A stretch of 64,000 nt of DNA from Conchocele bisecta (lineage: Eukaryota; Mollusca; Bivalvia; Lucinida; Thyasiridae): contig CM055272.1 of NCBI GenBank assembly GCA_029237695.1, positions 13,566,042 to 13,630,041 of the forward strand. Reading direction: 5' to 3'. The notes beneath the pieces are model-generated. The model saw nothing but the letters and a program-made list of their open reading frames with translations, searched no databases and had not been told where the DNA came from. Made by a program: the position numbers and the translations under genes. Every line of letters begins with the position of its first letter. The first letter of the stretch is position 1. Shown here piece after piece: positions 22,353-34,437 of this stretch.

Positions 22353-22851
22353 AGGTACATGCCCACTCAGTAAGCACAAACTGTTCTTTATAGGAATTAA
22401 ATAAGTGTATAATTGTGTCACTTTTCTACCAGTTCTAAAAATTACAAGTGCCCGGAAAACAGATATAATCATTTAGTAATATTTATTTTACTGATACTGA
22501 TGCGCGTTGGTATCAGGCTATTTGAGGCATGATAATTTTTACTTATTTATACAAATGAAATGCGTCACCTGAAAAATAATATGTTCGACAGATTATAAAG
22601 TATGATCATTGCACATCAAAAAATAAATACAGATAATAAATAGTAATGTCCGTTAACATTTTAAGGAAACACGGTTATCGCCCCTGATATCAGTGTGAAA
22701 ATGTTCGTCTAAAATAAAATGTATAATAATGCCAATCAATACGTGGGGTAATGGTGAATGAATATTTATTTTGCCAGAAAATGGCATACGTACAGAATAT
22801 ACAAAAGTATATGTATCACTATATTATAACCTACTGCGTGGGCATGTACCT
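22353..22851 (+). mobile_element. TTAA-type MITE (AGGTACATGCCC family), intact copy
   Basis: TTAA (22349-22352 and 22852-22855) flanks 499 bp with ends AGGTACATGCCCACTCAGTA and TACTGCGTGGGCATGTACCT. The empty site GAATACTTAAGTTACAGAG is present in unit III (about 46.08 kb), proving insertion at a single TTAA. Members of this family occur at 11.7, 12.5, 22.4 and 50.0 kb. TTAA duplication is typical of piggyBac-related elements. No ORF. Confidence 0.9.
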
Positions 22852-23544
22852 TTAAGTTACAGAGTGAGCATTACGTTTAACAATACGGCAATTGTCTTGA
22901 ATTTTGATTTCAATCTGGTTTCATCATTAAAACATTTTTTGTCCCACTTGCTTTAGCAGAAGCAGGACATAGGCATAGCTTTTCCGTCGGCGTGGGCGTG
23001 GGCGGCGGCGTCGTCAACATTTCACGTTAAGTTTTTGCATTTAGCTCAGTTTCCAGAAAACTATAAGTCCTACTATCTCCATAGTGGGTATACATCAACA
23101 CTGTGGTGTAACCATCTAACACAGAGGGAGCCCATGTGACATTGACCTAGTTTTTTATGGTTCATTTATCTACTTTTCACATGCATTCAACGTTAAGTTT
23201 TTGCATTTAGCTCCGTTTCTAAAACTTAACGCTCAGGTTAATTCGTTGTAACTCCTGTTTCCCTCAATGGAATGCTTTAATATTCCATACATGCATTTGT
23301 AACAACATCCCGCATCATTCTACAGAATGCCCATTGTGCCCGCTAACCCCAAAGGTCAAGGTCAATGACTTAGAAATGTATGGGTTTGGAAAACTGAACG
23401 TTTGGTTTATTTTATTACAACTTCTGTTTCTCTTGATGGAATGCTTCGGTATACACTGTGGTGTAACCATCTCACACAAAGGGAGTCCATGTGACCTTGA
23501 CCTAGTTTTCATGTTTTGTTTTACCTACATTCAATGTTAAGTTT

Positions 23545-23588
23545 TTAGCTCGCCTGCACGAAGTGCAGAATACCTTATGGCATACCCC

Positions 23589-23620
<32 letters not shown>

Positions 23621-25588
23621 TCGGCATCCACAAACTTAACGTTGTGTAAATGTCTTATAACTTCTGTTTCCTTTCATGGAACACCTTGTTATTTCATACA
23701 TGCATTCCTCAGATGACCCTCTATCATTTTGTAGCAAATCCACGACCCACCACCCAACCCTTACCCCAAGGTCAAGGTCACAAACTTTGCATGGTCATAA
23801 ACTTAATGTTGGGGTAAATGTTGTGTACATTTTGTTTATTTACCCATGACCCACCACCCACCCCTTAACCCAAGGTTAAGGTCACAAACTTAGCATTCAT
23901 AAACTTAATGTTGGGGTAAATGTATTATAACATCTGTTTCCTTTCATGGAACGCCTTGATATTTCATACATGCATTCATCTGATGATACCCTATCGTGCT
24001 ATCGCAAATCCATGACCCACCGCCTATCTCTTACACCAAGGTCAAGGTCACAAACTTAGCACATTCATAAACTTAACGTTGGGGTAAATGTCTTATAACA
24101 TCCGTTTCCTTTCATGGAACGTCTTGCTATTTCATACATGCATTCATCTCATGATACCATATCGTGATATAGCAAATCCATGACCCACCGCCCACCCCTT
24201 TCCCCAATGTCAAGGTCACCAACTTAGCACATTCATAAAGTTAACGTTGGGGTAAATGTCTTATAAAATATGTTTCCGTGCAAGGAACGCCTTGATATTT
24301 CATCATGCATTCATCTGAATATACTCTATCGTGCTATAGCAAATCCATGACCCACCGTCCACCCCTTACCCCAGCGTCAAGGTCACAAACTTAGCACATT
24401 CATAAACTTAACGTTGGGGTAAATGTCTTATAACATCTGTTTCCTTTCATGGAACGCCTTGATATTCCATACATGCATTCCTCCGATGACCCTCTATCAT
24501 GATGTAGCAAATCCACAACCCACCACCCTTAACCAAAGGTCAAGATCACAAACTTAGCATGTTCATAAACTTAACGTTGTGGTAAATGTTGTGCAACTTC
24601 TGTTTCTTTACAGAGAACGCTTTGATATTTCATACATGCATTCATCTGATGATACTCTATTCTGCTACAGCAAATCCATGACCCACCCCACCCCTTTCCC
24701 CAAGATCAACATCATGAAGTTAACGTTGGAGTATATGTATTTTTATAACTTCTGTTTCTTTACAACGAACGCCTTGATATTTCATACATGCATTCATCTG
24801 ATGATCCTCTATTGTGCTACAGAAAATCTATGACCCACCCCACACCCCTTTCACCAAGGTCAAGGTCACAAACTTAGCACATTCATACATGCATTCCTCA
24901 TGTGAATAGCTATCATGATGTAGAAAATCACCAACTCGTTCATAAACTTAACGTTGGATTAAATATTGTTTTACTTCTGTTTTCAGGGAACACATTGATA
25001 TTTCATACATGAATTTTGTGGGTGGCAGGTGGGAGAATGTGATGGGGTAATTTAACGATCAGGGTTCACCCTTACCGGAATTCCAACTGGAGACTTGGTT
25101 TGACCCTCATATACGTCTTTGGCATTTTATATGTGACAGTTGAATCTGGTTATGCCCCTTATGTGAGTATTATGATTATTCGTAATCCTGATTTAGGGGA
25201 AGGGGCCAAGTGACTTTGGTGTGGTATGGACCTGGCATCAGGTCCGGTTATTCTAACCTCAGGGCTGAATATATTTTTTCTCGATGTAAATATTCCATTC
25301 TGATTTTGGGATTTTCCCGCCAATGCAGCAGGTTAAAACGAGATCGAACCCGTTTGCCCGGCCTTACATGACCTTAGCTGTTGATATGCCATTAAACACC
25401 AATAAACAAACAAACAAACATACATGCATTCATCTTAATATGCTATATCATGCTATAGCAAATCCACCACACCTTCCACCACTGACCTCAATGTCAAGGT
25501 CCACCGCACACCCCTTACACCTGTGCCAAGTTTGAGTGAAGTCTGCCTGCCAACAGGCGAGCTTCGTTGTCTTCTGACAACTCTTGTT
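23545..25588 (+). mobile_element. Helentron-like cassette (satellite C) nested in the previous one
   Basis: It interrupts GTTAAGTTTTTGCATTTAGC, which is whole at 23026 and 23188. The 5' arm AGCTCGCCTG (23547-23556) is exactly answered by CAGGCGAGCT (25554-25563). Then come GTTGTC-TTCT-GACAAC and CTCTTGTT. A local 5' hairpin CCTGCAC/GTGCAG and a GGCGTCGTC repeat precede about eight satellite-C units of 163-168 bp (CATACATGCATTC, CCAAGGTCAAGGTCACAAAC). A retroposon is nested near the 3' end. Confidence 0.85.
25016..25418 (+). mobile_element. (CAAA)n-tailed retroposon, subfamily A, full length
   Basis: The flanks CATACATGAATT (25004-25015) and CATACATGCATT (25419-25430) form a 12-bp target duplication with one mismatch. 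The body contains GGGTAATTTAACGATC, GGGCTGAATATAT and GGATCGAACCCG... within AACGAGATCGAACCCGTTTG. On the minus strand this last part reads GGGTTCGATC, like a pol III B box. Confidence 0.85.
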
Positions 25589-28343
25589 GTATTTAGCTCA
25601 GTTTCCAGAAAACTGTAAGTCCTACGACCTCCAAACTTGGTATACATCAACACTGTGGTGTAACCATCTCACACAGAGGGAGCCCATGTGACCTTCGCCT
25701 AGTTTTCATGGGTCATTGACCTACTTTTCACATGCATTCAACGTTAAGATTTTGCGTTTGGCTGTGTTTCTAAAACTTAACGCTCATGTTAATTTGTTGT
25801 AACTTCTGTTTCCCTCAATGGAATGCTTTAATATTTCATACATGCAAGGTCAATGTCAAGGTCACGGGCGTAGAAAATTCCAGGTTTGGAAAACTTAACG
25901 ATCGGTTTTATGTATTACTTCTGTTTCCCTTGATGGAATGCTTTAATAAGTTTAAGCTATAGCAACATCCGGCATGATTCTACAGAAAGCACATGGTGCC
26001 CGCTAACCCCAAGGTCAAGGTCACAGGCTTTAGGAAATGTTCAGTTTTGAAAACTTAACGCTTGGGTTAATTTATTGTAACTTCTGTTTCCCTTGATGGA
26101 ATGTTTCAATATTTCATAGATGCATTTGTAACATCATCCTGCATCATTCTACAGAAAGTGTATGGTGCCCGCTAACCCCAAGGTCAAGGACTTCATTTAC
26201 ACTTCATTATAACCTCTTTCCCTCAATGGAATGCTTTAATATTTCATAGGTGTATTTTTAACAACATCTCGCATCATTCTTCAGAAAGCCCATGGTGTTC
26301 ACTAACCCCAAGTTATTACAAGCTCCTTATGTACTATCAAACTGCGCCAGGCGGAACATCTTGCTCCACGGAGCTCTTGTTATTTTGAACGATAAACTTT
26401 AACATCAATTGTTCCCCAATGTATGCTTCCATCCCACTATCTATATCAAAGGCCGGAACGTCCTGAAATTATTTGCAGTATGTCTTTGTGGATGACAAAT
26501 AGACTACTGATTAATCTTGAGTGGAAAATGTTTGAAGTACATAGTAGTTTGAAGACTCGAAAATAGAAGGGATGCAGATCTTTTGGCACACAGTTGATGC
26601 ACAATTTTCTGGCAAAATATGAAAACGATCCGGACAACTATTCATGGCCATTTGGTCAGTTAAGACATGTTGTCCATTATTAGCTACGGCCTGCTTGTTT
26701 TAATTTCAGATGAAGATGTAGCAGGTTTGGTAAAAACATGTTTGATTATAAGGCTTCTTATCGAGTTTACAAGGATACTTAAATCCGTGAGACATGGTGT
26801 GTCATTCATATGTAATCTTGCATGCATGGTGCACGGCCAATCCCCTATGTTGAATAATTATATGCACTTTATGTTCACATATTTTGATATGTTAATCAAT
26901 ATAAATAAAATATAGTATCTGAGCCACCAGTCTTGTGTTTCAAACCATTCATGCGATTCAGACAAGAATAAAAGGAGAACCCGCTCAAATATGACCGGCT
27001 CTGGTTCTGTCTGTAAACACCGTAGACACTGACTAGCCTGCACATTAAACTGTAGTCGGTGTAAATCCTGATTAGACTGTGCATCGGTATCCCACGTGCT
27101 ACTAGATTCACTTGGCCTTGTGTGACTAGCATAGATCCTGATAAGAGGGCACAGTGGTGCTCTCCGCCTATGACCCATTGTCGATCCCTTTTTTTTTCGA
27201 CCGTGGCCGGCGAGCGAGGGCATAACTGCTCCATGTTCTCTGATATTATAAAGCAAACGATCTGACATTTCTAACATGTTGCTGGTTGTATGATTAACAG
27301 TACATCACTTATTCAGACGACACAAATGTTCTGCCATTGGGAAATAGTTTTATGTCTGTAATACTATTCCCACAAGGTCGAATTTGTCTGAAGCCATGGA
27401 AACACTGATCAGTAAATGTGTCTGTGACTGGAGAAATGGAGCTTACGGGATTTGCGCCCAGTATAGCTCCTGGAGAAACAGTTAAGTCACGAAGAACTGT
27501 ATTAGGGTGCATGAATCATGTAACCAAATATGTGGCTGTAACCGGATAAATGGAGCTTAATGGGATTTATTACCAGTGTAGCTCCTTATCAAATAGTACA
27601 CTTCTGTAGACTGATAAGGATATATAATGCTTGTCCGAAGCATGACAGGTGTTTCATTGATGGGATGGCAAACAGTGCAGATTACGATCAGACTGCGGAT
27701 GCACTGGCTGATCTGGACATACAGGTTTTCTCAAAACCCATAAGCTTCATTTCTCCACTGACAGCCACAAATATCTTCAACGAGCTGTACATACAAATAA
27801 GGTCGAGTTTTTCATAACCAATTTCTTCTCATCTTATCCCAGACATTACCTTGGTACTTGACCACCACATGAGGTAAATTACATGCCCAAAATTCGCGTT
27901 AGTCACGCATTATATACAGTTACCTTCATAGAGGTAGAGGATTGTACTGGTCCTGGTTGGTACCGGTACCGGCTTATAGGGATCGCCCATTTTGTGTCGA
28001 ATGTCAAGAAGATCATTAAATTTTCTATTCTGAGAACTGAAACCGAACTTATACCTTGAGCATTTATAAAGAAATATTGTTTTAAAATGCATGTATATGT
28101 TACGGAAATCAGTATTAAACAGTCTGTTTAAATTATGCACACATTTCAGAGATTTTAACCAGTACATGTCTGGGTCAGTCTGACAAGTGTCTACAGTGTT
28201 TGCCAGACCGGTATGGCAAGCACTAGCATGGCTGTTTTATTTCTTTACATCTCCTTTTTTTCTCTCACTTTTTCACTAATTTACCTAACATTCTCTTCTG
28301 TTTTGGTTGTGGGGCTGCATGTATTGAAATGTAACGAAATTAG

Positions 28344-29175
28344 ATGGCTTCTGCTTCTGGCACATGTACTGATGCAAAATTTAAACTCGTTGAACGACAC
28401 AGTATAGCATCGCTTGATGTCTCATACTGCAAGTGTCATGAATTCTCTCACACCGTGTGGGTGGTTGGTCGGGCGAACGCGACGGCGTAAATTAACGATA
28501 GGGGTTCCTCCTTATATGAATCATGATTTGCCTTGTTTGGCCCTCGTGGTACGTTTTATCTCTGACTCTGTTGTTACCTGGGAGTTGAATTGGGTTATTG
28601 CCGATTGTAAAAGTAGTAAGATTATTACTGATCCTGCTGCTGTTGGGAGGGGGCCAAGTGATTCTGGTGTGGCGAGGAACTGGCATCAGATCAGGATTAT
28701 TCTGATTTCAGGGATGAATATATAGTTTTGTGATTATAAATATTCAGTTCTGATTTTGGGATTCCCCCCCCCCCCATTTGTACATGTACTTGAACATGTA
28801 CTTGTACAGGTAATATATGGGATTTAGTACTAAACCCATTGACCTGGCCTTAAATGGCCTGAGCTGTTGATATGCTGTTATACCCCAACAAACAAACAAA
28901 CAAACAAACAAACAAAACTCTCACAAGTCTCGTTGTAACGCCCCTCCTGTCGTTTCCAGAAGACAACTTCCCACCATGGTGTGAATGCATGCTATGAATA
29001 GACTGGCGTGACGAACCTTCTGTAGCAATTGTCACTGTTTTATTTGTCACAGAAAAATATTTGCTGTGCTGGATATTTGTAATAATAAAGCCACCGTAGA
29101 ATTACCAAATACAAAACCACTGTCAATTTTTATTATTATTTGAACGCTAGGGAATAATTATACAACCAACATACA
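28344..29175 (+). pseudogene. S-core ORF, copy II, interrupted
   Basis: It starts MASASGTCTDAKFKLV exactly as copy I and stays readable to CKCHEFSH, where a retroposon has inserted (28453-28917). Past it the frame resumes (LSFPED, CECML) but meets a TGA right after CECML. About 14 bp next to the insertion are missing. If the ORF was ever a gene, this copy is dead. Confidence 0.35.
28453..28917 (+). mobile_element. (CAAA)n-tailed retroposon, subfamily B
   Basis: CTCTCACA flanks both sides (28445-28452 and 28918-28925). The equivalent sites at 8.31 and 47.79 kb are empty. Subfamily B differs from A by AATTAACGATAGGGGTTCC in the head, GGGCCAAGTGATTCTGGTGT in the body and an extra TGTACATGTACTTGAACATG block before CCCATTGACC. 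The tail is CCCCAACAAAC(AAAC)n. Confidence 0.85.
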
Positions 29176-30375
29176 AACTTGAGGTCCGACAGCTTTTATG
29201 CAAATGCATGAGCTTATGTCGGTTGCAAAACGCATTTTGCGGGTTGAACTTTTTAAAAACACGTGTCTTACGCCATTTTAAATAGTTCTAACAACTTAGC
29301 TTGATCACCTTTTCAGTGTAATACATGTTTTGTTTGCTCTTTGTGTGCTAAATTTATGTTATTGCAATTGTTTCTGTATTCTAAGGGTGGGACGATGAAA
29401 CGCCATATTTGATTATTCACGATTAGTAACTGTTCGGTGCACGAATACAATCTTCGGATTCGGTTTCTGTTCTCAGAATAAAAAAGATTATTGACCTTTT
29501 TCGACATTCCGGAATTGATAACACAAAATGGGAGATCCATATAAGCCTGTACCATTACCCACCGGGACCTGTACCATCCAGTACCTCTACTAAACTAATG
29601 TGTGACTAACACGAATATGGGGTGTGTAATTGACGTCATGTGGTTGTCCAGTACCAAGACTAATGTAATTAATACGGCCATTAGAAATGGGTAAGCCTGT
29701 GACAGTGTCAGTAGGACGATGTGTGGGATAAGATGAGAAGAAAGTGGTTATGAAAAGTTCAACCTGATCTGTAGGTACAGCTTGTCAAAGATATTTGTGG
29801 CTGTGAGTGGAGAAATGAAGCTTATGGGTTTTGCGAAAACCTGTATGTCGAGATCAGCCTGTGCATTTGCACAGTCTGATCATGATCCGCAATGTTTGCC
29901 TTCTAATCAATGAAACACCTGTTATGCTTCTGAGAAGCATTATATATTGTTATCAGTCTACAGAACTGTGCTATTTGATAAGGAGCTGCACTGGTAATAA
30001 ATCACATAAGCTCTGTCTATCCTCTGTTATAGCCACATATCTGGTTACATGACTCATGCACCCTAATACAGTTCACAGGGCATGAAAATTGTTAAAACTT
30101 TCACAAGTCCTTACTTCGACAGAGATGGCAAAAATAAGAAATTTGTATTAGAAATCTCAGAATTTCTACTCGTCCTGCATGCATTCCCACTCATCAGGAC
30201 GAGTGAACGAGAGGAATTTTCATGGCCTGGTTCATTTTGACTTAACAGTTTCTCCAGGAGCTATGCTGGTTCCATAAGCTCCATTTCTCCAGTCGCAGCC
30301 ATATTTACTGATGAGTGTTTCCAAGGTTTAGGATGAGTTTGACCTTGCGGGAATAGTACTACAGGTATAAAACTA

Positions 30376-31988
30376 TTTATACCCCCCGCAACGAGTTGTG
30401 GGGGGGGGGGGGTATACTGGAGTCAGGTTGTCCGTCCGTCCGTCCGTCCGTCGGCGCGTCCGTCCGTCCGTCCGTCCGTCCGTCTGTGCGTCCGTCCGTC
30501 CGTCCGTCCGTCCGTGCGTCCGCGTAAACTTAACATCAGAGAAATATTGTTATAACTTCTATTTCCTTCATCTAAAATGCGTTGATATTTCACACATGCA
30601 TTCCTGTAAGGCTACTACCACTATGCATGGACTCCGTAAGCTCTAAAACTACCATGCTGTGCCAAATCCACGACCGTCCAACCCCCGCAGATCCCAAGGT
30701 GAAGGTCAAATACTTAGTCCGTAAACTTAACATCAGAAATATTGTTATAACTTCTATTTCCTTCACTAAAATGCTTAATATTCACACATGCATTCTGTAG
30801 CTTACACCATGCTGTGCCATCCAACGGCCGTCCAACCCCCGCAGATCCAATCAAGGTCAAATACTTAGTCTCTTTACAAAACTTAACATCAGAAATATGT
30901 TATAACTTCTATTTCCTTCATCTAAAATGCTTAATATTTCACACATGCATTCCTGTATGGCTCTCACTACCATGCTGTGCCAAATCCACGACCGTCCAAC
31001 CCCCCCGCTGATCCCAAGGTCAAGGTCAAATACTTAGTCTCTTTACAAAACTTAAACATCAGAGAAATATTGTTCTAACTTCTATTTCCTTCATCTAAAA
31101 TTCTTAATTATTTCACACATGCATTCCTGTAAGGCTCTAATACCATGCTGTGCCAAATCCACGACCGTCCAACCCCCGCTGATCCCAAGGTCAAGGTCAA
31201 ATACTTAGTCTCTTTACAAAACTTAACATCAGAGAAATATTGTTCTAACTTCTATTTCCTTCATCTAAAATTCTTAATATTTCACACATGCATTCCTGTA
31301 AGGCTCTAATACCATGCTGTGCCAAATCCATGACCGTCCAACCCCCGCTGATCCCAATGTCAAGGTCAAATACAAAACTTAACATCAGATAAATAAGTTA
31401 TAACTTCTATTTCCGTCATTGAAAATTCTTATTATTTCACTTGTGCATTCCTCTAAGGTTGTACTATCATGCTGTGACAAATCTACGACTGTACAAACCC
31501 CACTGATCCCAAGGTCAAGGTCACATACTTAGTGTCTTTACAAAACTTAACATCAGAGAAATATGTTATCATAACTTCTATTTCTTTCATTGAAAATACT
31601 TAATATTTCATATGCTGTGACAAATCCCCGCTGATCTCTCGAGGTCAACGTCACATACATACCGTATAACCTCGAATTAACGCCCCCCTCCTAATAAACG
31701 CCCCCCCCCCGCCCCCCCAAATAAATAAAAAAAAAAAAAGAAGAAACTTTTGTTACCAATGACCGCCAATTTCAAACACAAATAATCTTTGAAATTTTGA
31801 AAAATGGTGGTCCATTGGTAATTTTTTTACCCCCCCCCCCCCCCCCCCCCCCCCCACCCCCCCCCCCCCCCCCCCCCCCCCCACGAATTAAAAAAAATAA
31901 AAAAAATTTTATTTCACCAATGACCGCCAATTTAAAACACAAATAATCCTTAAATCCTTATTTGTGTTTGAAATTGGCGGTCCTTGGT

Positions 31989-32022
<34 letters not shown>

Positions 32023-32033
32023 GGCTAATAAAC

Positions 32034-32068
<35 letters not shown>

Positions 32069-32370
32069 TTTGTAAAATGTAACGCCTCCGGGGGCGTTAA
32101 TTCGAGGTTATACGGTAGTCTCTTTACAAAACTTAACATCAGAGAAATCGGTTATAACTTCTATTTCCTTGCTCGGATCTGCTTCACATTTCACACACTC
32201 ATTGCTCCAATGGACCTCTACCACCCTGTGACAAATTCACGTTCATGCCGCTCGCGCTAATCCCAGAGTCAAGGTCACAAGCCCACACACTTGGAAATTT
32301 GTACATATTTTAGGGGTACCTGGCCCCACGCGGGGGGTATTCCGTAAGCCTCGCTTACTGACCAATCTAG
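30376..32370 (+). mobile_element. Helentron-like cassette (satellite D), 1995 bp
   Basis: The uninterrupted site is seen inverted in S at 6.22 and 27.34 kb (CCATTGGGAAATAGTTTTAT). The insertion lies between A and T. The 5' arm ATACCCCCCGC (30379-30389) is exactly answered by GCGGGGGGTAT (32330-32340). The hairpin GTAAGC-CTC-GCTTAC (32344-32358) and TGACCAATCTAG follow. After the 5' hairpin comes a long GTCC repeat, then about seven satellite-D units of 165-170 bp (AACTTAACATCAGAGAAATA). A MITE is nested in it. A shorter relative is at 33420-34437. Confidence 0.9.
31662..32115. mobile_element. TA-inserting MITE with CCGTATAACCTCGAATTAAC ends
   Basis: TA (31660-31661, 32116-32117) flanks near-exact inverted repeats of about 26 bp ending in CGCCCCC/GGGGGCG. 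Inside are poly-C tracts totalling well over 60 bases, poly-A and poly-T tracts, and inverted copies of TTGGCGGTC around TGACCGCCAA. It interrupts a satellite-D unit at CATAC|TTAGTCTC. Tract lengths in the assembly are doubtful. Confidence 0.8.
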
Positions 32371-33419
32371 TTTCCAATGGCAGAACATTTGTGTCGTCTG
32401 AATAAGTGATGTACTGTTAATTATAAAACTAACAACATGTTTGAAATGTCTGATCATTTGCTTTATAATGTCCGAGTAGATGGAGTAGTGATGCCCCCGC
32501 CCACCGGCCACGGCCGAAAAAAGGGATCGACGATGGGTCATAAGCAGAGAACACCACTGTGCCCTGTTATCAGGATCTATACTGGTCACATAAGTCCAAG
32601 TGAATCTAATAGCACGTGGGATACTGATGTGCAGTCTGATCAGTATTTACACTGACTAAGGTTTATGTGCAGGCTAATCAGGGTCTACAGTGTTCACAGA
32701 CAGAAGCAGAGCCGGTCGTATCTGACCGGGCTCTCTGTTTCTTCTCTTCTGCGTCGCATGAATGGTTTGAAATACAAGACTGGTGGGTGATACTATCTTT
32801 TATTCATGTTTTATATTGACTATATGAAATTACTTAATATTAATTAGTGTACATAAAGTGCATATAAGTATTCAACATAGGGGATTGGCAGTGCACCAAG
32901 CATGCGATATTAAATATGAATGACTCACCATGTCTCAAGGCTTTATATATCCTTGTAAACTCAATAGAAGCCTTGCTTTCGAACATGTTTTTACAGAACC
33001 TGCTTGTATCTTCATCTGAAATTAAAACATGCACGCCGTAGCTAAGAATTGACAACATCTTTAACTAACCAAATGGCCATGGATAGTCGTCTGAATCGTT
33101 TTCATATTTTGCCAGAAACACACGCATCGACTTGTCAATCTTGCCAAAAGTTCTGTATCCCTTCTATTCTTCGATTCTTCAAACTACAATGTACTTGAAA
33201 CGTTTTCCACTCTAGATTAATCATTAGTCTATTTGTCATCCACAAACACATACTGCGAATAATTCAGGACATTCCGTCCTTTGATTTTTAGCTCCTCTGC
33301 CCGAAGGGCAGAAGAGCTTATGGCATACCCCCGGCGGCGTCGGCGGCGGTGTCGTCCACAAACTTAACGTTGGGTAAATCTCTTATAACTTCTGTTTCCT
33401 TTCATGGAACACCTTGTTA

Positions 33420-34437
33420 TTATGCCCCCCGTAACGAGTTCTGGGGGGGGGGGGGGGGTATACTGGAGTCGGCTTGTCCGTCCGTCCGTCCGTCCGTCCG
33501 TCCGTCCGTCCGTCCGTCCGTCCGTCCGGGCACACATTAGGGTACTTATGGGGTAAGGGGCGTGGTCTAAGACAATGGGTTAGGGTTATAACACAATGGA
33601 ACTTAATCCGTACCCCGTAAGCCTATTGTGTCTTACGGGGTATTTCCTTTGATCTTTTATATAGCAAGTACCCCCTAAGGTCCGTCCGTCCGTCCGTCCG
33701 TCCGTGTGTGTGTGCGTGCGTGCGTGCGTGCGTGCGTGTGTGTGTGTGTGTGTGTGTGTGCGCGTCCTTCCTGCGTCCGTCCGTGCGTCCGTGCGTCCGT
33801 AAGCTTAACATCAGAGAAATATTGTTATAACTTCTATTTTCTTCATCTAAAATGCTTAATATTTCACACATGCATTCCTGTAAGGCTCTACTACCATGCT
33901 GTGCCAAATCCACGACCGTCCAACGCCCGCTGATCCCAAGGTCAAGGTCAAATACTTGGTCTCTTTACAAATCTTAACATCAGAGAAATATGTTATAACT
34001 TCTATTTTCTTCATTGAACATTCTTAATATTTCACTCGTGCATTCCTCTAAGGGTGTACTATCATACTGTGACAAGTCTACGACCGTCCAATTCCCGCTG
34101 ATCCCAAGGTCAAGGTGACATACTTAGTCTCTTTACAAAACTTAACATCAGAGAAATATGTTATAACTTCTATTTCTTTCATCGAAAATTCTTAAAAACT
34201 TAACATCAGAGAAATCGGTTATAACTTATATTTGCTTGCTCGGATCTGCTTCACATTTCACACACGCATTGCTCCAATGGATCTCTACCATCCTGTGACA
34301 AAATCATGTTCATGCCGCTCCTGCTAAGCCCAGAGTCAAGGTCACAAGCCCACACACTTGGACATTTTTACATATTTTAGGGGTACCTGGGCACACGCGG
34401 GGGGTATTCCGTAAGCCTCGCTTACTGACCAATCTAA
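33420..34437 (+). mobile_element. Helentron-like cassette (satellite D), 1018 bp, nested
   Basis: It splits the satellite-C phrase CCTTGTTATTTCATACATGC, seen whole at about 34.77 kb, between A (33419) and T (34438). The 3' end GCGGGGGGTAT, GTAAGC-CTC-GCTTAC and ACCAATCTAA is nearly identical to that of the cassette at 30376-32370, and the 5' head TATGCCCCCCGTAACGAG is a close relative. Inside: a GTCC run, a second GTCC plus GCGT/GT run near 33.68-33.80 kb and about two satellite-D units. Confidence 0.9.

Larger units (their letters stand above)
22941..26381 (+). mobile_element. Helentron-like cassette (satellite G) with a second cassette inside
   Basis: Unit III shows the empty site (ACATTTTTTTATTTTGAACG, about 46174-46193). 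The left junction is CATTTTTT|GTCCCACTTGC and the right one GGAGCTCTTGTT|ATTTTGAACG. The 5' part folds as CTTGCTT-TAGC-AGAAGCAG and is followed by GGCGTGGGCGTGGGCGGCG. The 3' hairpin is GCTCC-AC-GGAGC. Satellite-G units (CACTGTGGTGTAACCATCTC, CATGTGACCTTGACCTAG) are split at 23545-25588. I could not find a matching 3' arm for this one. Confidence 0.7.
26445..33285. mobile_element. S body, copy II: giant inverted-repeat element
   Basis: Best preserved arms. Left: 26445-26905, 26905-27290, 27290-27840. Right, in reverse order and inverted: 29.69-30.375, 32.371-32.80, 32.80-33.285 kb. The right arm is split by a cassette (30376-32370). Ends: ATCAAAGGCCGGAACGTCCT against TCCGTCCTTTGAT. Net length without insertions is about 4.4 kb, with arms of about 1.5 kb and a core of about 28.0-29.1 kb. 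No transposase recognised. Confidence 0.6.

Noticed and set aside
30398..30646. Arg/Pro/Ser-Val-rich 82-codon frame
   Set aside because: It is the GTCC microsatellite and the start of satellite D.
33623..33933. His-Thr and Cys-Val repeat proteins on both strands
   Set aside because: Translations of GT/GCGT and TCCG simple repeats.
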